In this document: in pieces, positions 1 to 7,857 of the stretch
Position numbering within the stretch: position 1 is the first letter of the stretch
Layout: each line of letters begins with the position of its first letter
Assembly: GCA_916049935.1 (NCBI GenBank)
Contig: CAJZJI010000024.1
Coordinates: forward strand, 1 to 8,043
DNA length: 8,043 nt
Source: an uncultured Streptococcus sp.
GTDB taxonomy: Bacteria > Bacillota > Bacilli > Lactobacillales > Aerococcaceae
Reading direction: 5' to 3'
Notes under the pieces: generated by a model
Seen by the model: the letters and a program-made list of their open reading frames with translations, nothing else
What the model was told of the DNA's origin: nothing
The model's database searches: none
Translations under genes and position numbers: made by a program

Positions 1-162
1 TCTCGTGAATTAACACGTGTTTCTCTTCAAAAAATTGGTGCTGATTTTGGTCGTGACCACTCAACGGTTATTCACGCCTATGAAAAAATTAGCCAAGAAG
101 CTAAAGATGATCCAGAAACGATTCGCGTGATTAATGAAATCAAGCATTCGCTCGGTTATTAA
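1..162 (+). CDS. dnaA: Chromosomal replication initiator DnaA, C-terminal fragment (domain IV)
   Basis: This is the last 53 codons plus the TAA stop of dnaA; the start lies left of the window. The reading frame is open from base 1. The fragment holds the second half of domain IV, the helix-turn-helix domain that binds DnaA boxes. The diagnostic signature ADFGRDHSTVIHA is seen at fragment residues 14-26, preceded by LQKIG. In this family the Arg-Asp-His-Ser-Thr segment makes base contacts with TTATCCACA boxes. The C-terminus (IKHSLGY) is ordinary. No terminator separates it from dnaN, so read-through into dnaN is likely, as in other Bacilli. The DnaA boxes start three bases after the stop codon, placing the protein's own target directly downstream. 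The identification rests on the signature and on context and is firm. Confidence 0.97.
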   Translation, partial: SRELTRVSLQKIGADFGRDHSTVIHAYEKISQEAKDDPETIRVINEIKHSLGY

Positions 163-164
163 GC

Positions 165-173
165 TGTGGATAA
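165..173 (-). promoter_or_regulatory. DnaA box, perfect consensus (minus orientation)
   Basis: TGTGGATAA on the + strand is the exact complement of TTATCCACA. It lies two bases after the dnaA stop codon and faces the opposite way to the other boxes. With the box at 206-214 it forms a perfect 9-bp inverted repeat. Confidence 0.9.
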
Positions 174-192
174 GTGCCATAAAACGGTGGAG

Positions 193-201
193 TTTTCCAC
201 A
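193..201 (+). promoter_or_regulatory. DnaA box, one mismatch (TTTTCCACA)
   Basis: It differs from TTATCCACA only at position 3. Its TCCAC core also pairs with GTGGA at 187-191, giving a 5-bp inverted repeat across a GTTT loop. It is probably a lower-affinity site, four bases upstream of the perfect box at 206-214. Confidence 0.7.
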
Positions 202-205
202 ATGG

Positions 206-214
206 TTATCCACA
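206..214 (+). promoter_or_regulatory. DnaA box, perfect consensus
   Basis: This is an exact TTATCCACA on the + strand, in the centre of the box cluster. It is expected to be a strong DnaA-ATP or DnaA-ADP binding site that anchors the array. Confidence 0.92.
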
Positions 215-248
215 ATTGAAAATGGTCTCTGTTATAAGGAAAATGGAC

Positions 249-257
249 TTTTCCACA
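249..257 (+). promoter_or_regulatory. DnaA box, one mismatch (TTTTCCACA)
   Basis: It has the same one-base variant as the box at 193-201 and the same orientation. It directly abuts the next box (258-266) with no spacer. This tandem head-to-tail pair next to the unwinding element is where DnaA would start to polymerise onto the DnaA-trios. Confidence 0.72.
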
Positions 258-266
258 ATATACACA
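258..266 (+). promoter_or_regulatory. Origin-proximal DnaA box, degenerate (ATATACACA)
   Basis: It matches TTATNCACA except for the first base. It is contiguous with the box at 249-257 and is followed by GGCC and then the trio series, which is the position of the last box in the known DnaA box - GC spacer - trio layout. On sequence alone it would be a weak site; the position raises the confidence. Confidence 0.6.
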
Positions 267-270
267 GGCC

Positions 271-288
271 CTACTACTATTACTATTT
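271..288. promoter_or_regulatory. DnaA-trio element (origin unwinding motif)
   Basis: The top strand reads CTA CTA CTA TTA CTA TTT in phase. The bottom strand read 3' to 5' is therefore GAT GAT GAT AAT GAT AAA, which fits the DnaA-trio consensus 3'-(G/A)A(T/A)-5' described in Bacillus subtilis. DnaA bound at the adjacent boxes is thought to extend along this strand and pull it from the duplex. The first three trios are perfect GAT. The series starts four bases after the last DnaA box, the expected spacing. The function is inferred from the match and from its position. Confidence 0.85.
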
Positions 289-314
289 TATTAATAAATA
301 AATTAAATATAAAA
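284..314. other. AT-only stretch, probable duplex unwinding element
   Basis: There are 31 consecutive A/T bases without a single G or C, immediately downstream of and overlapping the end of the DnaA-trios. This is the easiest region to melt in the gap and is the probable entry site for helicase loading. It ends about ten bases before the dnaN Shine-Dalgarno. Confidence 0.75.
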
Positions 315-336
315 GCACACCCTAAAGGAGGCAGTT

Positions 337-1494
337 ATGAAATTTTCAGTAAACAGACAAGGGTTCTTAAAAAATCTTGTAGATGTGCAACGTGCAATTC
401 CATCAAAAACAACCATTCCGATTTTGACAGGGATTAAATTAGTTGCTAGTGAAGAAGGATTAACATTAACAGGTAGTGATTCAGAAGTTTCTATCGAAGT
501 ATTCTTACCAATCGAAGACGAAGAATTACAATTAACAGTCCAAGAACCAGGTAGCATCGTTCTTCCTGCTCGTTTCTTTGGAGAAATCGTTAAAAAATTA
601 CCTTTAAATGTATTCACACTTGAAACAAACGATCAATTACAAGCAACGATTACAGCAGGTAATGCATCATTTACATTAAATGGATTATCAGCAGTAGATT
701 ATCCACAATTACCAGAAATCGAAAAAAATCATGTCATCACCATTCCAGTTCCATTATTTAGACAAGTGATTGTACAAACAGCGGTTGCCGTTTCAACTGC
801 AGAATCTCGTCCAATCTTAACAGGGATTCATATGGTGATTAAAGACAACCAATTAAAAGCAGTCGCAACTGACTCTCACCGTTTAAGCCAACGTATCATT
901 CCGCTACAAATGCCAGCTGGAAGTGATGCATTGACTTTCGAAATGACATTACCTGGTAAAACATTATTAGAATTATCTCGTATCATCGACGGATTAGAAA
1001 CAATCGATTTTGCGATTACAGATAATCAAATCTTGTTCCAAACAGAAACATTATCATTCTACTCTCGTTTATTAGAAGGAATGTATCCTGATACAGATCG
1101 TTTAATTAACGACGGAGCGAACACTTCTATTACTGTTGTTGCTAGCGAACTTGTAGCAGCTGTAGAACGTGCTTCATTAATGTCACATACGGATAAAAAC
1201 AATATCGCGACATTAACACTTTCTCCGGAACGTATTCTATTAACAGGGAAATCTCCTGAAGTGGGTACGGTTGAAGAAGAAATCGCTGTGGAAAACTTCG
1301 AAGGAGCTCCACTTGAAATTTCATTCAACCCAGACTACTTAAAAGAAGCGTTGAAATTATTCGGTTCTTCAGAAGCTGTCATCAACTTCTTAGAAGCAAA
1401 CCGTCCATTCACATTGAAACTAAAAGAAGACCACTCTGGTATTCCACATAGCTTCATTCAATTAGTGACACCTGTTCGTACATTCAACGGGTAA
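337..1494 (+). CDS. dnaN: DNA polymerase III beta subunit (sliding clamp)
   Basis: The 385-residue protein forms the head-to-tail dimeric ring that encircles DNA and tethers the replicative polymerases; MutS, MutL, ligase and other partners also bind it. The three clamp-fold domains span roughly residues 1-125, 130-255 and 258-385. The motif TDSHRL at 178-183 corresponds to the segment that lines the partner-binding pocket in E. coli (TDGHRL). The C-terminal PVRT (379-382) occupies the position of E. coli PMRL, which completes that pocket. The length is slightly above B. subtilis (378) and E. coli (366), with a short tail after PVRT. The start ATG is supported by AAAGGAGG at 324-331, five bases upstream, and by the conserved opening MKFSVNR. 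It lies just after oriC and ends at a strong terminator, so dnaA-dnaN probably form one unit. A consensus DnaA box lies within the gene at 699-707. Confidence 0.98.
   Translation: MKFSVNRQGFLKNLVDVQRAIPSKTTIPILTGIKLVASEEGLTLTGSDSEVSIEVFLPIEDEELQLTVQEPGSIVLPARFFGEIVKKLPLNVFTLETNDQLQATITAGNASFTLNGLSAVDYPQLPEIEKNHVITIPVPLFRQVIVQTAVAVSTAESRPILTGIHMVIKDNQLKAVATDSHRLSQRIIPLQMPAGSDALTFEMTLPGKTLLELSRIIDGLETIDFAITDNQILFQTETLSFYSRLLEGMYPDTDRLINDGANTSITVVASELVAAVERASLMSHTDKNNIATLTLSPERILLTGKSPEVGTVEEEIAVENFEGAPLEISFNPDYLKEALKLFGSSEAVINFLEANRPFTLKLKEDHSGIPHSFIQLVTPVRTFNG
699..707 (+). promoter_or_regulatory. Perfect DnaA box sequence inside dnaN
   Basis: An exact TTATCCACA occurs in the coding frame of dnaN, spelling the Tyr-Pro-Gln part of a DYPQL segment that is well conserved in clamps. 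It may be a real extra DnaA site near the origin or only a by-product of the protein sequence. There are no neighbouring boxes. Confidence 0.35.
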
Positions 1495-1514
1495 TCATAG
1501 ATTATAAAATTTTC

Positions 1515-1549
1515 ACTCGAGCTTTCGTTTTGAAGGCTCGAGTTTTTTT
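1515..1549 (+). terminator. Intrinsic terminator of dnaA-dnaN
   Basis: ACTCGAGCTTTC at 1515-1526 pairs with GAAGGCTCGAGT at 1532-1543. This gives a 12-bp stem with one G-U pair and a 5-nt loop (GTTTT), followed by a run of seven T (1543-1549). It starts 20 bases after the dnaN stop. It separates the initiation genes from the yaaA-recF-gyrBA operon. Confidence 0.93.
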
Positions 1550-1574
1550 ATTTTCAACTATATTTTTGCAATTT

Positions 1575-1604
1575 CCCGAAATTCACTTATAAGTGAATTT
1601 TGGG
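1575..1604. repeat. Near-perfect 30-nt palindrome
   Basis: The core at 1579-1600 is a perfect 22-bp palindrome whose left arm is AAATTCACTTA. The flanks CCCG and TGGG extend the symmetry to 15 bp per arm with one G-T pair. There is no loop, so as DNA it could be a dimeric-protein operator and as RNA a tight hairpin. It has no T-tract directly after it, so it is not a standard terminator. It lies 26 bases downstream of the dnaN terminator and about 140 bases upstream of the yaaA promoter. Confidence 0.65.
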
Positions 1605-1715
1605 CAGCACGATTTTGGGGTGATTTTTGGCCCAAAACTTTCAATTTTTGAAAAAATCCTAGTAAATTTTGTTTTTCGTTTTTTTAGGCTTTTTTGTTAT
1701 TTTTAACCCAAAATT
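1596..1715. repeat. Family of TTTTGGG / CCCAAAA inverted repeats in the dnaN-yaaA spacer
   Basis: TTTTGGGC (1598-1605) is an exact inverted match to GCCCAAAA (1630-1637). AATTTTGGG (1596-1604) is also an exact inverted match to CCCAAAATT (1707-1715). A further TTTTGGGG lies at 1614-1620 and a CCCCC run at 1723-1727. These pairings compete with one another and with the 1575-1604 palindrome. A related imperfect stem is AAAAAATCCTA (1651-1661) with TAGGCTTTTTT (1685-1695). No ORF or RNA family is recognised in this stretch. Confidence 0.5.
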
Positions 1716-1744
1716 GAAATAACCCCCTAAATTTTGCAATTTCT

Positions 1745-1773
1745 TTGCGAAAAGCGTGTAAAAATTGTATAAT
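1745..1773 (+). promoter_or_regulatory. Sigma-A type promoter of the yaaA-recF-gyrB-gyrA operon
   Basis: The -10 box TATAAT (1768-1773) is perfect. The -35 candidate TTGCGA (1745-1750) matches TTGACA at four of six positions, and the spacer is 17 bp. Transcription should start near 1780, giving a leader of about 80 nt before yaaA. It is the only convincing promoter between the dnaN terminator and gyrA. Confidence 0.75.
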
Positions 1774-1801
1774 ATTGTAGAGTTATTCTACTTAAAAATA
1801 T

Positions 1802-1847
1802 GTGAGCATGCATGAGTTTAATGGAGTTCTCACCAATATCCATTAGA
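1802..1847 (+). promoter_or_regulatory. Structured 5' leader of the yaaA operon with mutually exclusive hairpins
   Basis: TTTAATGGA (1817-1825) can pair with TCCATTAGA (1839-1847), giving seven Watson-Crick pairs plus a G-U and an A-U at the base. Separately, GTGAG (1802-1806) can pair with CTCAC (1829-1833), which lies in the loop of the first stem. The two stems therefore interleave as in a pseudoknot, or act as alternatives. The larger stem ends just before the GAGGAAG Shine-Dalgarno (1851-1857), so it could affect translation of yaaA. No known riboswitch class is recognised; a regulatory role is inference. Confidence 0.35.
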
Positions 1848-1860
1848 AAAGAGGAAGTTC

Positions 1861-2115
1861 ATGACAACTATCGTATCGATCTCTGATGAGTACATTACAT
1901 TAGGGCAATTTTTAAAACATATTGACGTCATTACAACGGGCGGACAAGCAAAATGGTACCTGCAAGAATATACAGTTTTTGTAGATGGAGAGTTAGAAAA
2001 TCGACGTGGTAGAAAATTATATCCGAATACACGTGTCGAAATACCTGATGAAGGTATTTTTATTGTGAAAGAAATGAAATCGGATGAAAATGATTTGAAC
2101 ACACATGACGCATGA
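1861..2115 (+). CDS. yaaA: S4 domain-containing protein YaaA
   Basis: This small 84-residue protein consists almost entirely of one S4 RNA-binding domain, roughly residues 12-70. The pattern ITLGQFLKHI (12-21), then GGQAKWYLQEYTVFVDGE (27-44) and RRGRKLYP (48-55) follows the S4 fold seen in ribosomal protein S4 and pseudouridine synthases. The family is the Bacilli YaaA found between dnaN and recF and is unrelated to E. coli YaaA. A role in ribosome assembly has been suggested, but the function is not settled. It is about 13 residues longer than B. subtilis YaaA (71), with a polar acidic tail ending in NTHDA. The start follows GAGGAAG at 1851-1857. Its TGA overlaps the recF ATG in ATGA, so the two are translationally coupled. 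It is the first gene of the operon, after a structured leader. Confidence 0.93.
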   Translation: MTTIVSISDEYITLGQFLKHIDVITTGGQAKWYLQEYTVFVDGELENRRGRKLYPNTRVEIPDEGIFIVKEMKSDENDLNTHDA

Positions 2116-3239
2116 AGCTGACTAATTTACAATTACAAAACTTTCGTAATTATGAATCTGTCCAACTAGAGTTTACAGACGGTGTGCATGTTTTTATTGG
2201 TGAAAATGCACAAGGGAAAACCAACCTGATGGAGTCGATTTATGCCTTGGCGATGACAAAGAGCCACCGCACGACAAACGACAAAGAACTGATTGGATGG
2301 AATAAAGAGTTTGCGACGATTAAAGGGACCGTTGAAAAAACAGCGACAAAGACGAATTTAGAATTGCAATTTTCTAAAAAAGGAAAAATCGCGAAAGTGA
2401 ATTATTTGGAGCAAAAACGACTTAGTTCTTACCTTGGAAACTTGAATGTCATCCTCTTTGCCCCAGAGAACCTCACGCTTGTCAAAGGGTCTCCGCAAAA
2501 CAGACGTAAATTCGTGGATATGGAACTTGGACAAATGAGTTCCCTCTACCTCTATGATTTAGTGGAATATAATCGCGTCTTAAAACAGCGCAATACGTAT
2601 TTGAAGCAGCTAGCGATTAAGAAAAAGCAGCCGGACGAATACTTAGATGTTTTAAGCGAGATGTTAAGCGAGTTAGCTAGTAAAATCGTCTTTCATCGTC
2701 TCGATTTTATGAAGCAATTGGAGGCTTTAGCCATTCCGATTCATGACCAGTTATCGCTTGGTCGTGAGAAATTCTCGGTGTCGTATCAAGCAACGATTCC
2801 ATTGGAGGATGGTTTAACACCTTCGCAAATGAAAGAAATTTATATGAATCAATTCAAGAAGAATCAAACTCGTGAGGCGGATCAAGCCACAACGCTGATT
2901 GGACCGCACCGTGACGATTTGATTTTTTATTTGAACGAGATTCCGGTTCAAACGTACGGTTCGCAAGGACAGCAACGTTCGACCGTTCTCAGTTTGAAGC
3001 TTGCGGAAATCGAATTGATGAAATTATCGACAGGCGAGTATCCTCTTCTACTATTAGACGACGTACTTTCCGAACTCGATGATGACAGACAAACTCATCT
3101 GATTAAGGCCATTGAAAATAAGGTGCAAACCTTTATTACGACAACGAGCCTAGATGGGATTAAGCAACAATTTATTAATGAACCAGTCGTAATACCGATT
3201 GAAAAAGGAACTATTTTAAAAACGGAGAGTGAGAATTAG
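2112..3239 (+). CDS. recF: DNA replication and repair protein RecF
   Basis: The 375-residue SMC/Rad50-like ATPase acts with RecO and RecR to load RecA at single-strand gaps and stalled forks. Domain I carries the Walker A motif GENAQGKTN at 30-38. The ABC signature GSQGQQR is at 283-289. Walker B LLLLDDVLSELD at 312-323 contains the Asp pair and the following catalytic-region Glu. The arm domain lies between them, around residues 95-225. The length is typical of the family (about 360-375). The start MKLTNLQLQNFRNY is the usual RecF opening. No clear Shine-Dalgarno precedes it; the 4-nt ATGA overlap with yaaA suggests translation by re-initiation and hence modest expression. By eye, recF uses more ACG Thr codons and more varied synonymous codons than dnaN or the gyr genes, as expected of a weakly expressed gene. 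It stops three bases before gyrB. Confidence 0.98.
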   Translation: MKLTNLQLQNFRNYESVQLEFTDGVHVFIGENAQGKTNLMESIYALAMTKSHRTTNDKELIGWNKEFATIKGTVEKTATKTNLELQFSKKGKIAKVNYLEQKRLSSYLGNLNVILFAPENLTLVKGSPQNRRKFVDMELGQMSSLYLYDLVEYNRVLKQRNTYLKQLAIKKKQPDEYLDVLSEMLSELASKIVFHRLDFMKQLEALAIPIHDQLSLGREKFSVSYQATIPLEDGLTPSQMKEIYMNQFKKNQTREADQATTLIGPHRDDLIFYLNEIPVQTYGSQGQQRSTVLSLKLAEIELMKLSTGEYPLLLLDDVLSELDDDRQTHLIKAIENKVQTFITTTSLDGIKQQFINEPVVIPIEKGTILKTESEN

Positions 3240-5180
<1,941 letters not shown>

Positions 5181-5225
5181 TCCAGTAATCGAATTTGAAG
5201 AGAAGAATAGAAAAGGAGACGAATT

Positions 5226-7811
5226 ATGTCTGAAGAAGTGAAACACTTTGAAGAAACTTTTGAATCAACTGATTTAGTACAAACGATGCGTAAATCATTT
5301 CTAGAGTATTCGATGAGTGTTATTGTATCGCGTGCCCTACCAGATGTACGCGATGGATTAAAACCAGTACACCGTCGTATTTTATATGGAATGAGTGAAC
5401 TTGGAGTGACACCGGACAAACCGCATAAAAAATCTGCGCGTATTGTCGGGGACGTAATGGGTAAATATCACCCACACGGTGACTCTGCAATTTACGATGC
5501 CATGGTTCGTATGGCACAAGATTTCTCATACCGTTACCCATTAATCGATGGACACGGTAACTTTGGTTCTGTCGATGGAGACGGCGCCGCTGCGATGCGT
5601 TATACAGAGGCTCGTATGAGTAAAATTGCTCTTGAAATGCTTCGCGATATTAACAAAGATACGATTAATTTCCGTGATAACTACGATTCAACAGAACGTG
5701 AACCGGAAGTATTACCAGCACGTATTCCAAACTTATTAGTAAACGGTGCAACAGGGATTGCCGTAGGGATGGCGACAAATATTCCACCACATAACTTGGC
5801 GGAAGTCATCTCTGCTCTTCACTTATTAATGAAGAACCCTGATGTCACAACGACTGAATTGATGGAAGCTCTCCCTGGACCTGACTTTCCAACTGGAGGA
5901 CTTGTCTTAGGTAAATCTGGAATTCGTCGTGCGTACGAAACAGGACGTGGATCGATTACGGTTCGTGGACGCGTACAAATCGAAGAATTGAAAAACGGAA
6001 AAGAACGCATCATCATCACTGAATTACCATATATGGTAAATAAAGCGCGTTTAGTAGAACGTATCGCACAATTACACCACGAGAAGAAAATCGAAGGCAT
6101 TACTTACTTAAACGATGAATCTGACCGTGTCGGAATGCGTGTCGTGATTGAAGTGCGTCGTGATGTTTCCGCATCCGTTGTATTAAACAATTTATACAAA
6201 TTAACACCATTACAATCCAACTTCGGATTCAATATGCTTGCGATTGTAAATCAAGAGCCAAAAGTATTGAGCTTAAAAGAAATTTTACGCCACTACTTAG
6301 ATCACCAAGAAGAAGTCGTTCGTCGTCGTAGCTTATTCGATAAGAAAAAAGCAGAAGACCGCGCTCATATTTTAGAAGGGTTACAAATCGCCTTAGACCA
6401 TATCGATGCGATTGTGGCCATCTTAAGAAGTTCAGCAAGTGGAGATATCGCTAAAGACCGCTTCATGAATGAATACGGCTTAAGCGATAAACAAGCACAA
6501 GCAATTCTTGATATGCGTATGGTTCGTTTAACAGGATTAGAACGCGAGAAAATCGATGCAGAATACAACGAATTACAAGCAACAATCCAATACTTAGAAA
6601 AAGTATTAGCGAGCGAAGAACTTCGTTACGAAATCATCGAACAAGAACTTCTTGAAATCCAACAACGTTTCGACAATCCTCGTCGTACAGAATTATTAGT
6701 CGGAGAAGCATTAAGCCTTGAAGATGAAGATTTAATCGAACAAGAAGATGTCGTGATTACATTAACGAAGAATGGATATATCAAACGTCTTGCAAACACT
6801 GAATTTAAGGCGCAACGCCGTGGAGGACGTGGGGTTCAAGGAATGAGCGTCCATGATGATGACTACGTGGAAAATATGATTTCATGTTCAACACACGATT
6901 CACTCCTCTTCTTTACGAATACAGGGAAAGTTTACCAAGCAAAAGGGTATGAAATTCCTGAATATAGCCGTACTGCAAAAGGATTACCAGTTATCAACTT
7001 ATTAAACATTGATTCAGCTGAGAAAATCCAAGCGATTATCAGTGTTCCTGAATCAGATGAATCAGAACGTTACTTGTTCTTCACAACATTACGTGGAACG
7101 GTTAAACGTGTTCGTCTATCAGAATTCAAGAATATCCGTACAAATGGTCTACGTGCCATCCAATTACGCGAAGATGATGAACTCATCCGTGTAGTAGTCA
7201 CAAGCGGAAATGATGGCATTATCCTTGGAACTTATCATGGTAACGCTGTAAGCTTCCATGAAGATAAAGTTCGTGCGATGGGTCGTACCGCTTCAGGTGT
7301 TCGTGGGGTTTCTCTACGTGAGGGCGACTATGTTATCGGAATGGATATTTTAACGCCAGACCGTGAAGTATTAGTGGTCAGCGAGAAAGGGTACGGAAAA
7401 CGTACAGCTGCGAGCGAATACGCATTGAAAGGCCGTGGAGTGAAAGGGGTTCGTACACTTCGTATTACCGATAAAAATGGACCACTTGTCTGCCTACGTA
7501 CCGTAACGGGAGACGAAGACTTACTCATCATGACCAATAAAGGGGTTATCATCCGATTCCATGCCGAAGACGTGTCTCAAACAGGCCGTGGCGCACTTGG
7601 AGTTCGTATGATGCGTCTCGATCAAGATGCGATTGTAAGTTCATTAGCGATTGTAGACCGCGAAGAAGAAACAGAAGAAGGAACTGAAGCCACTGACTCA
7701 TCGACTGAATCAGCAGCAACAGAAACACCAACTGCATCTCTTTCAGATGAAGCTATCAAAGGCAACATGAAAGACTTTGCGCAACAATTAGTCGACGAAG
7801 AAAACGAATAA
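5226..7811 (+). CDS. gyrA: DNA gyrase subunit A (breakage-reunion subunit)
   Basis: The 861-residue GyrA cuts and reseals the DNA segment during supercoiling. The winged-helix domain carries the catalytic pair Arg125-Tyr126 in [10 protein letters not shown]. The quinolone region [12 protein letters not shown] (82-93) has Ser87 and Asp91, matching the sensitive E. coli S83/D87 state. Tower and coiled-coil gate regions follow to about residue 500. The C-terminal beta-pinwheel (about 505-808) contains the GyrA box QRRGGRG at 530-536, which wraps DNA and separates GyrA from ParC. Residues 811-861 form a Glu/Asp/Ser/Thr-rich acidic tail. The start is supported by AAAGGAG at 5212-5218, seven bases upstream. 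It lies 45 bases after gyrB with no terminator or convincing promoter between, so gyrBA are co-transcribed. Two stop codons occur in tandem (TAATAA, 7809-7814), followed at once by a strong terminator. Confidence 0.99.
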   Translation: MSEEVKHFEETFESTDLVQTMRKSFLEYSMSVIVSRALPDVRDGLKPVHRRILYGMSELGVTPDKPHKKSARIVGDVMGKYHPHGDSAIYDAMVRMAQDFSYRYPLIDGHGNFGSVDGDGAAAMRYTEARMSKIALEMLRDINKDTINFRDNYDSTEREPEVLPARIPNLLVNGATGIAVGMATNIPPHNLAEVISALHLLMKNPDVTTTELMEALPGPDFPTGGLVLGKSGIRRAYETGRGSITVRGRVQIEELKNGKERIIITELPYMVNKARLVERIAQLHHEKKIEGITYLNDESDRVGMRVVIEVRRDVSASVVLNNLYKLTPLQSNFGFNMLAIVNQEPKVLSLKEILRHYLDHQEEVVRRRSLFDKKKAEDRAHILEGLQIALDHIDAIVAILRSSASGDIAKDRFMNEYGLSDKQAQAILDMRMVRLTGLEREKIDAEYNELQATIQYLEKVLASEELRYEIIEQELLEIQQRFDNPRRTELLVGEALSLEDEDLIEQEDVVITLTKNGYIKRLANTEFKAQRRGGRGVQGMSVHDDDYVENMISCSTHDSLLFFTNTGKVYQAKGYEIPEYSRTAKGLPVINLLNIDSAEKIQAIISVPESDESERYLFFTTLRGTVKRVRLSEFKNIRTNGLRAIQLREDDELIRVVVTSGNDGIILGTYHGNAVSFHEDKVRAMGRTASGVRGVSLREGDYVIGMDILTPDREVLVVSEKGYGKRTAASEYALKGRGVKGVRTLRITDKNGPLVCLRTVTGDEDLLIMTNKGVIIRFHAEDVSQTGRGALGVRMMRLDQDAIVSSLAIVDREEETEEGTEATDSSTESAATETPTASLSDEAIKGNMKDFAQQLVDEENE

Positions 7812-7820
7812 TAAGTACAC

Positions 7821-7849
7821 AAAAAGCCATCAGAAATGATGGCTTTTTT
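7821..7849. terminator. Bidirectional intrinsic terminator between gyrA and the minus-strand small ORF
   Basis: AAAAAGCCATCA (7821-7832) pairs perfectly with TGATGGCTTTTT (7837-7848) across a GAAA tetraloop of the stable GNRA type. On the + strand the stem is followed by six T (7844-7849), ending the gyr operon. On the - strand the A-run at 7821-7825 becomes a T-run after the same GC-containing stem. It can therefore also end transcription of the small ORF at 7858-7938. Confidence 0.93.
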
Positions 7850-7857
7850 GTTTTTGA

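Larger units (their letters stand above)
163..336. other. oriC: Origin of replication, dnaA-dnaN part (oriC)
   Basis: This non-coding gap between dnaA and dnaN has the full set of parts of a Bacilli-type origin. In order there are a cluster of DnaA boxes (165-266), a short GC-rich spacer (GGCC, 267-270), a DnaA-trio series (from 271) and a pure A/T stretch (284-314), followed by the dnaN ribosome binding site. In Bacillus subtilis the equivalent gap is where DnaA melts the duplex, while a second box cluster lies upstream of dnaA. Such an upstream cluster cannot be seen here because the window starts inside dnaA. The order and polarity of the elements predict unwinding on the dnaN side. The origin function is inferred from this architecture and from the neighbouring genes. 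Confidence 0.9.
1564..1743. repeat. 12-bp direct repeat bracketing the AT-rich spacer (1564-1575 and 1732-1743)
   Basis: TTTTGCAATTTC occurs exactly twice in the spacer, 168 bases apart and in the same orientation. The copies bracket most of the palindromic material between the dnaN terminator and the yaaA promoter. The second copy ends one base before the proposed -35 box. No inverted termini were found inside the repeats, so I do not call it a mobile element. Confidence 0.5.

Noticed and set aside
7..22. AACACGTGTT around a CACGTG core in dnaA, resembling a parS site
   Set aside because: The parS consensus has TTTCACGTGAAA around the core. Here the flanks are reversed (AA left, TT right), and the sequence is explained by Thr-Arg-Val codons of dnaA.
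216..244. Possible dnaN promoter: TTGAAA, 17 bp, GAAAAT in oriC
   Set aside because: The -10 matches only four of six positions and lacks the first T. In a very AT-rich gap this is weak, and dnaN can be read from dnaA.
1571..1584. Noc-binding-like sequence ATTTCCCG next to the palindrome
   Set aside because: Only the left half of ATTTCCCGGGAAAT is present, and the right half does not align. It is mentioned only as a feature of the palindrome.
1564..1743. Spacer block as a miniature inverted-repeat transposable element
   Set aside because: The flanking repeats are direct, and no terminal inverted repeats or target duplication could be matched just inside them.
1808..1846. Leader peptide ORF of 12 codons (starts MHEFNGV) before yaaA
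   Set aside because: It has no Shine-Dalgarno at a usable distance, and its codons show no regulatory run of one amino acid. It is more simply explained by the hairpin sequence.
1812..1886. 24-codon ORF overlapping the yaaA start
   Set aside because: Only a weak GTGAG precedes it, and it overlaps the well-supported yaaA start out of frame, with no recognisable product.
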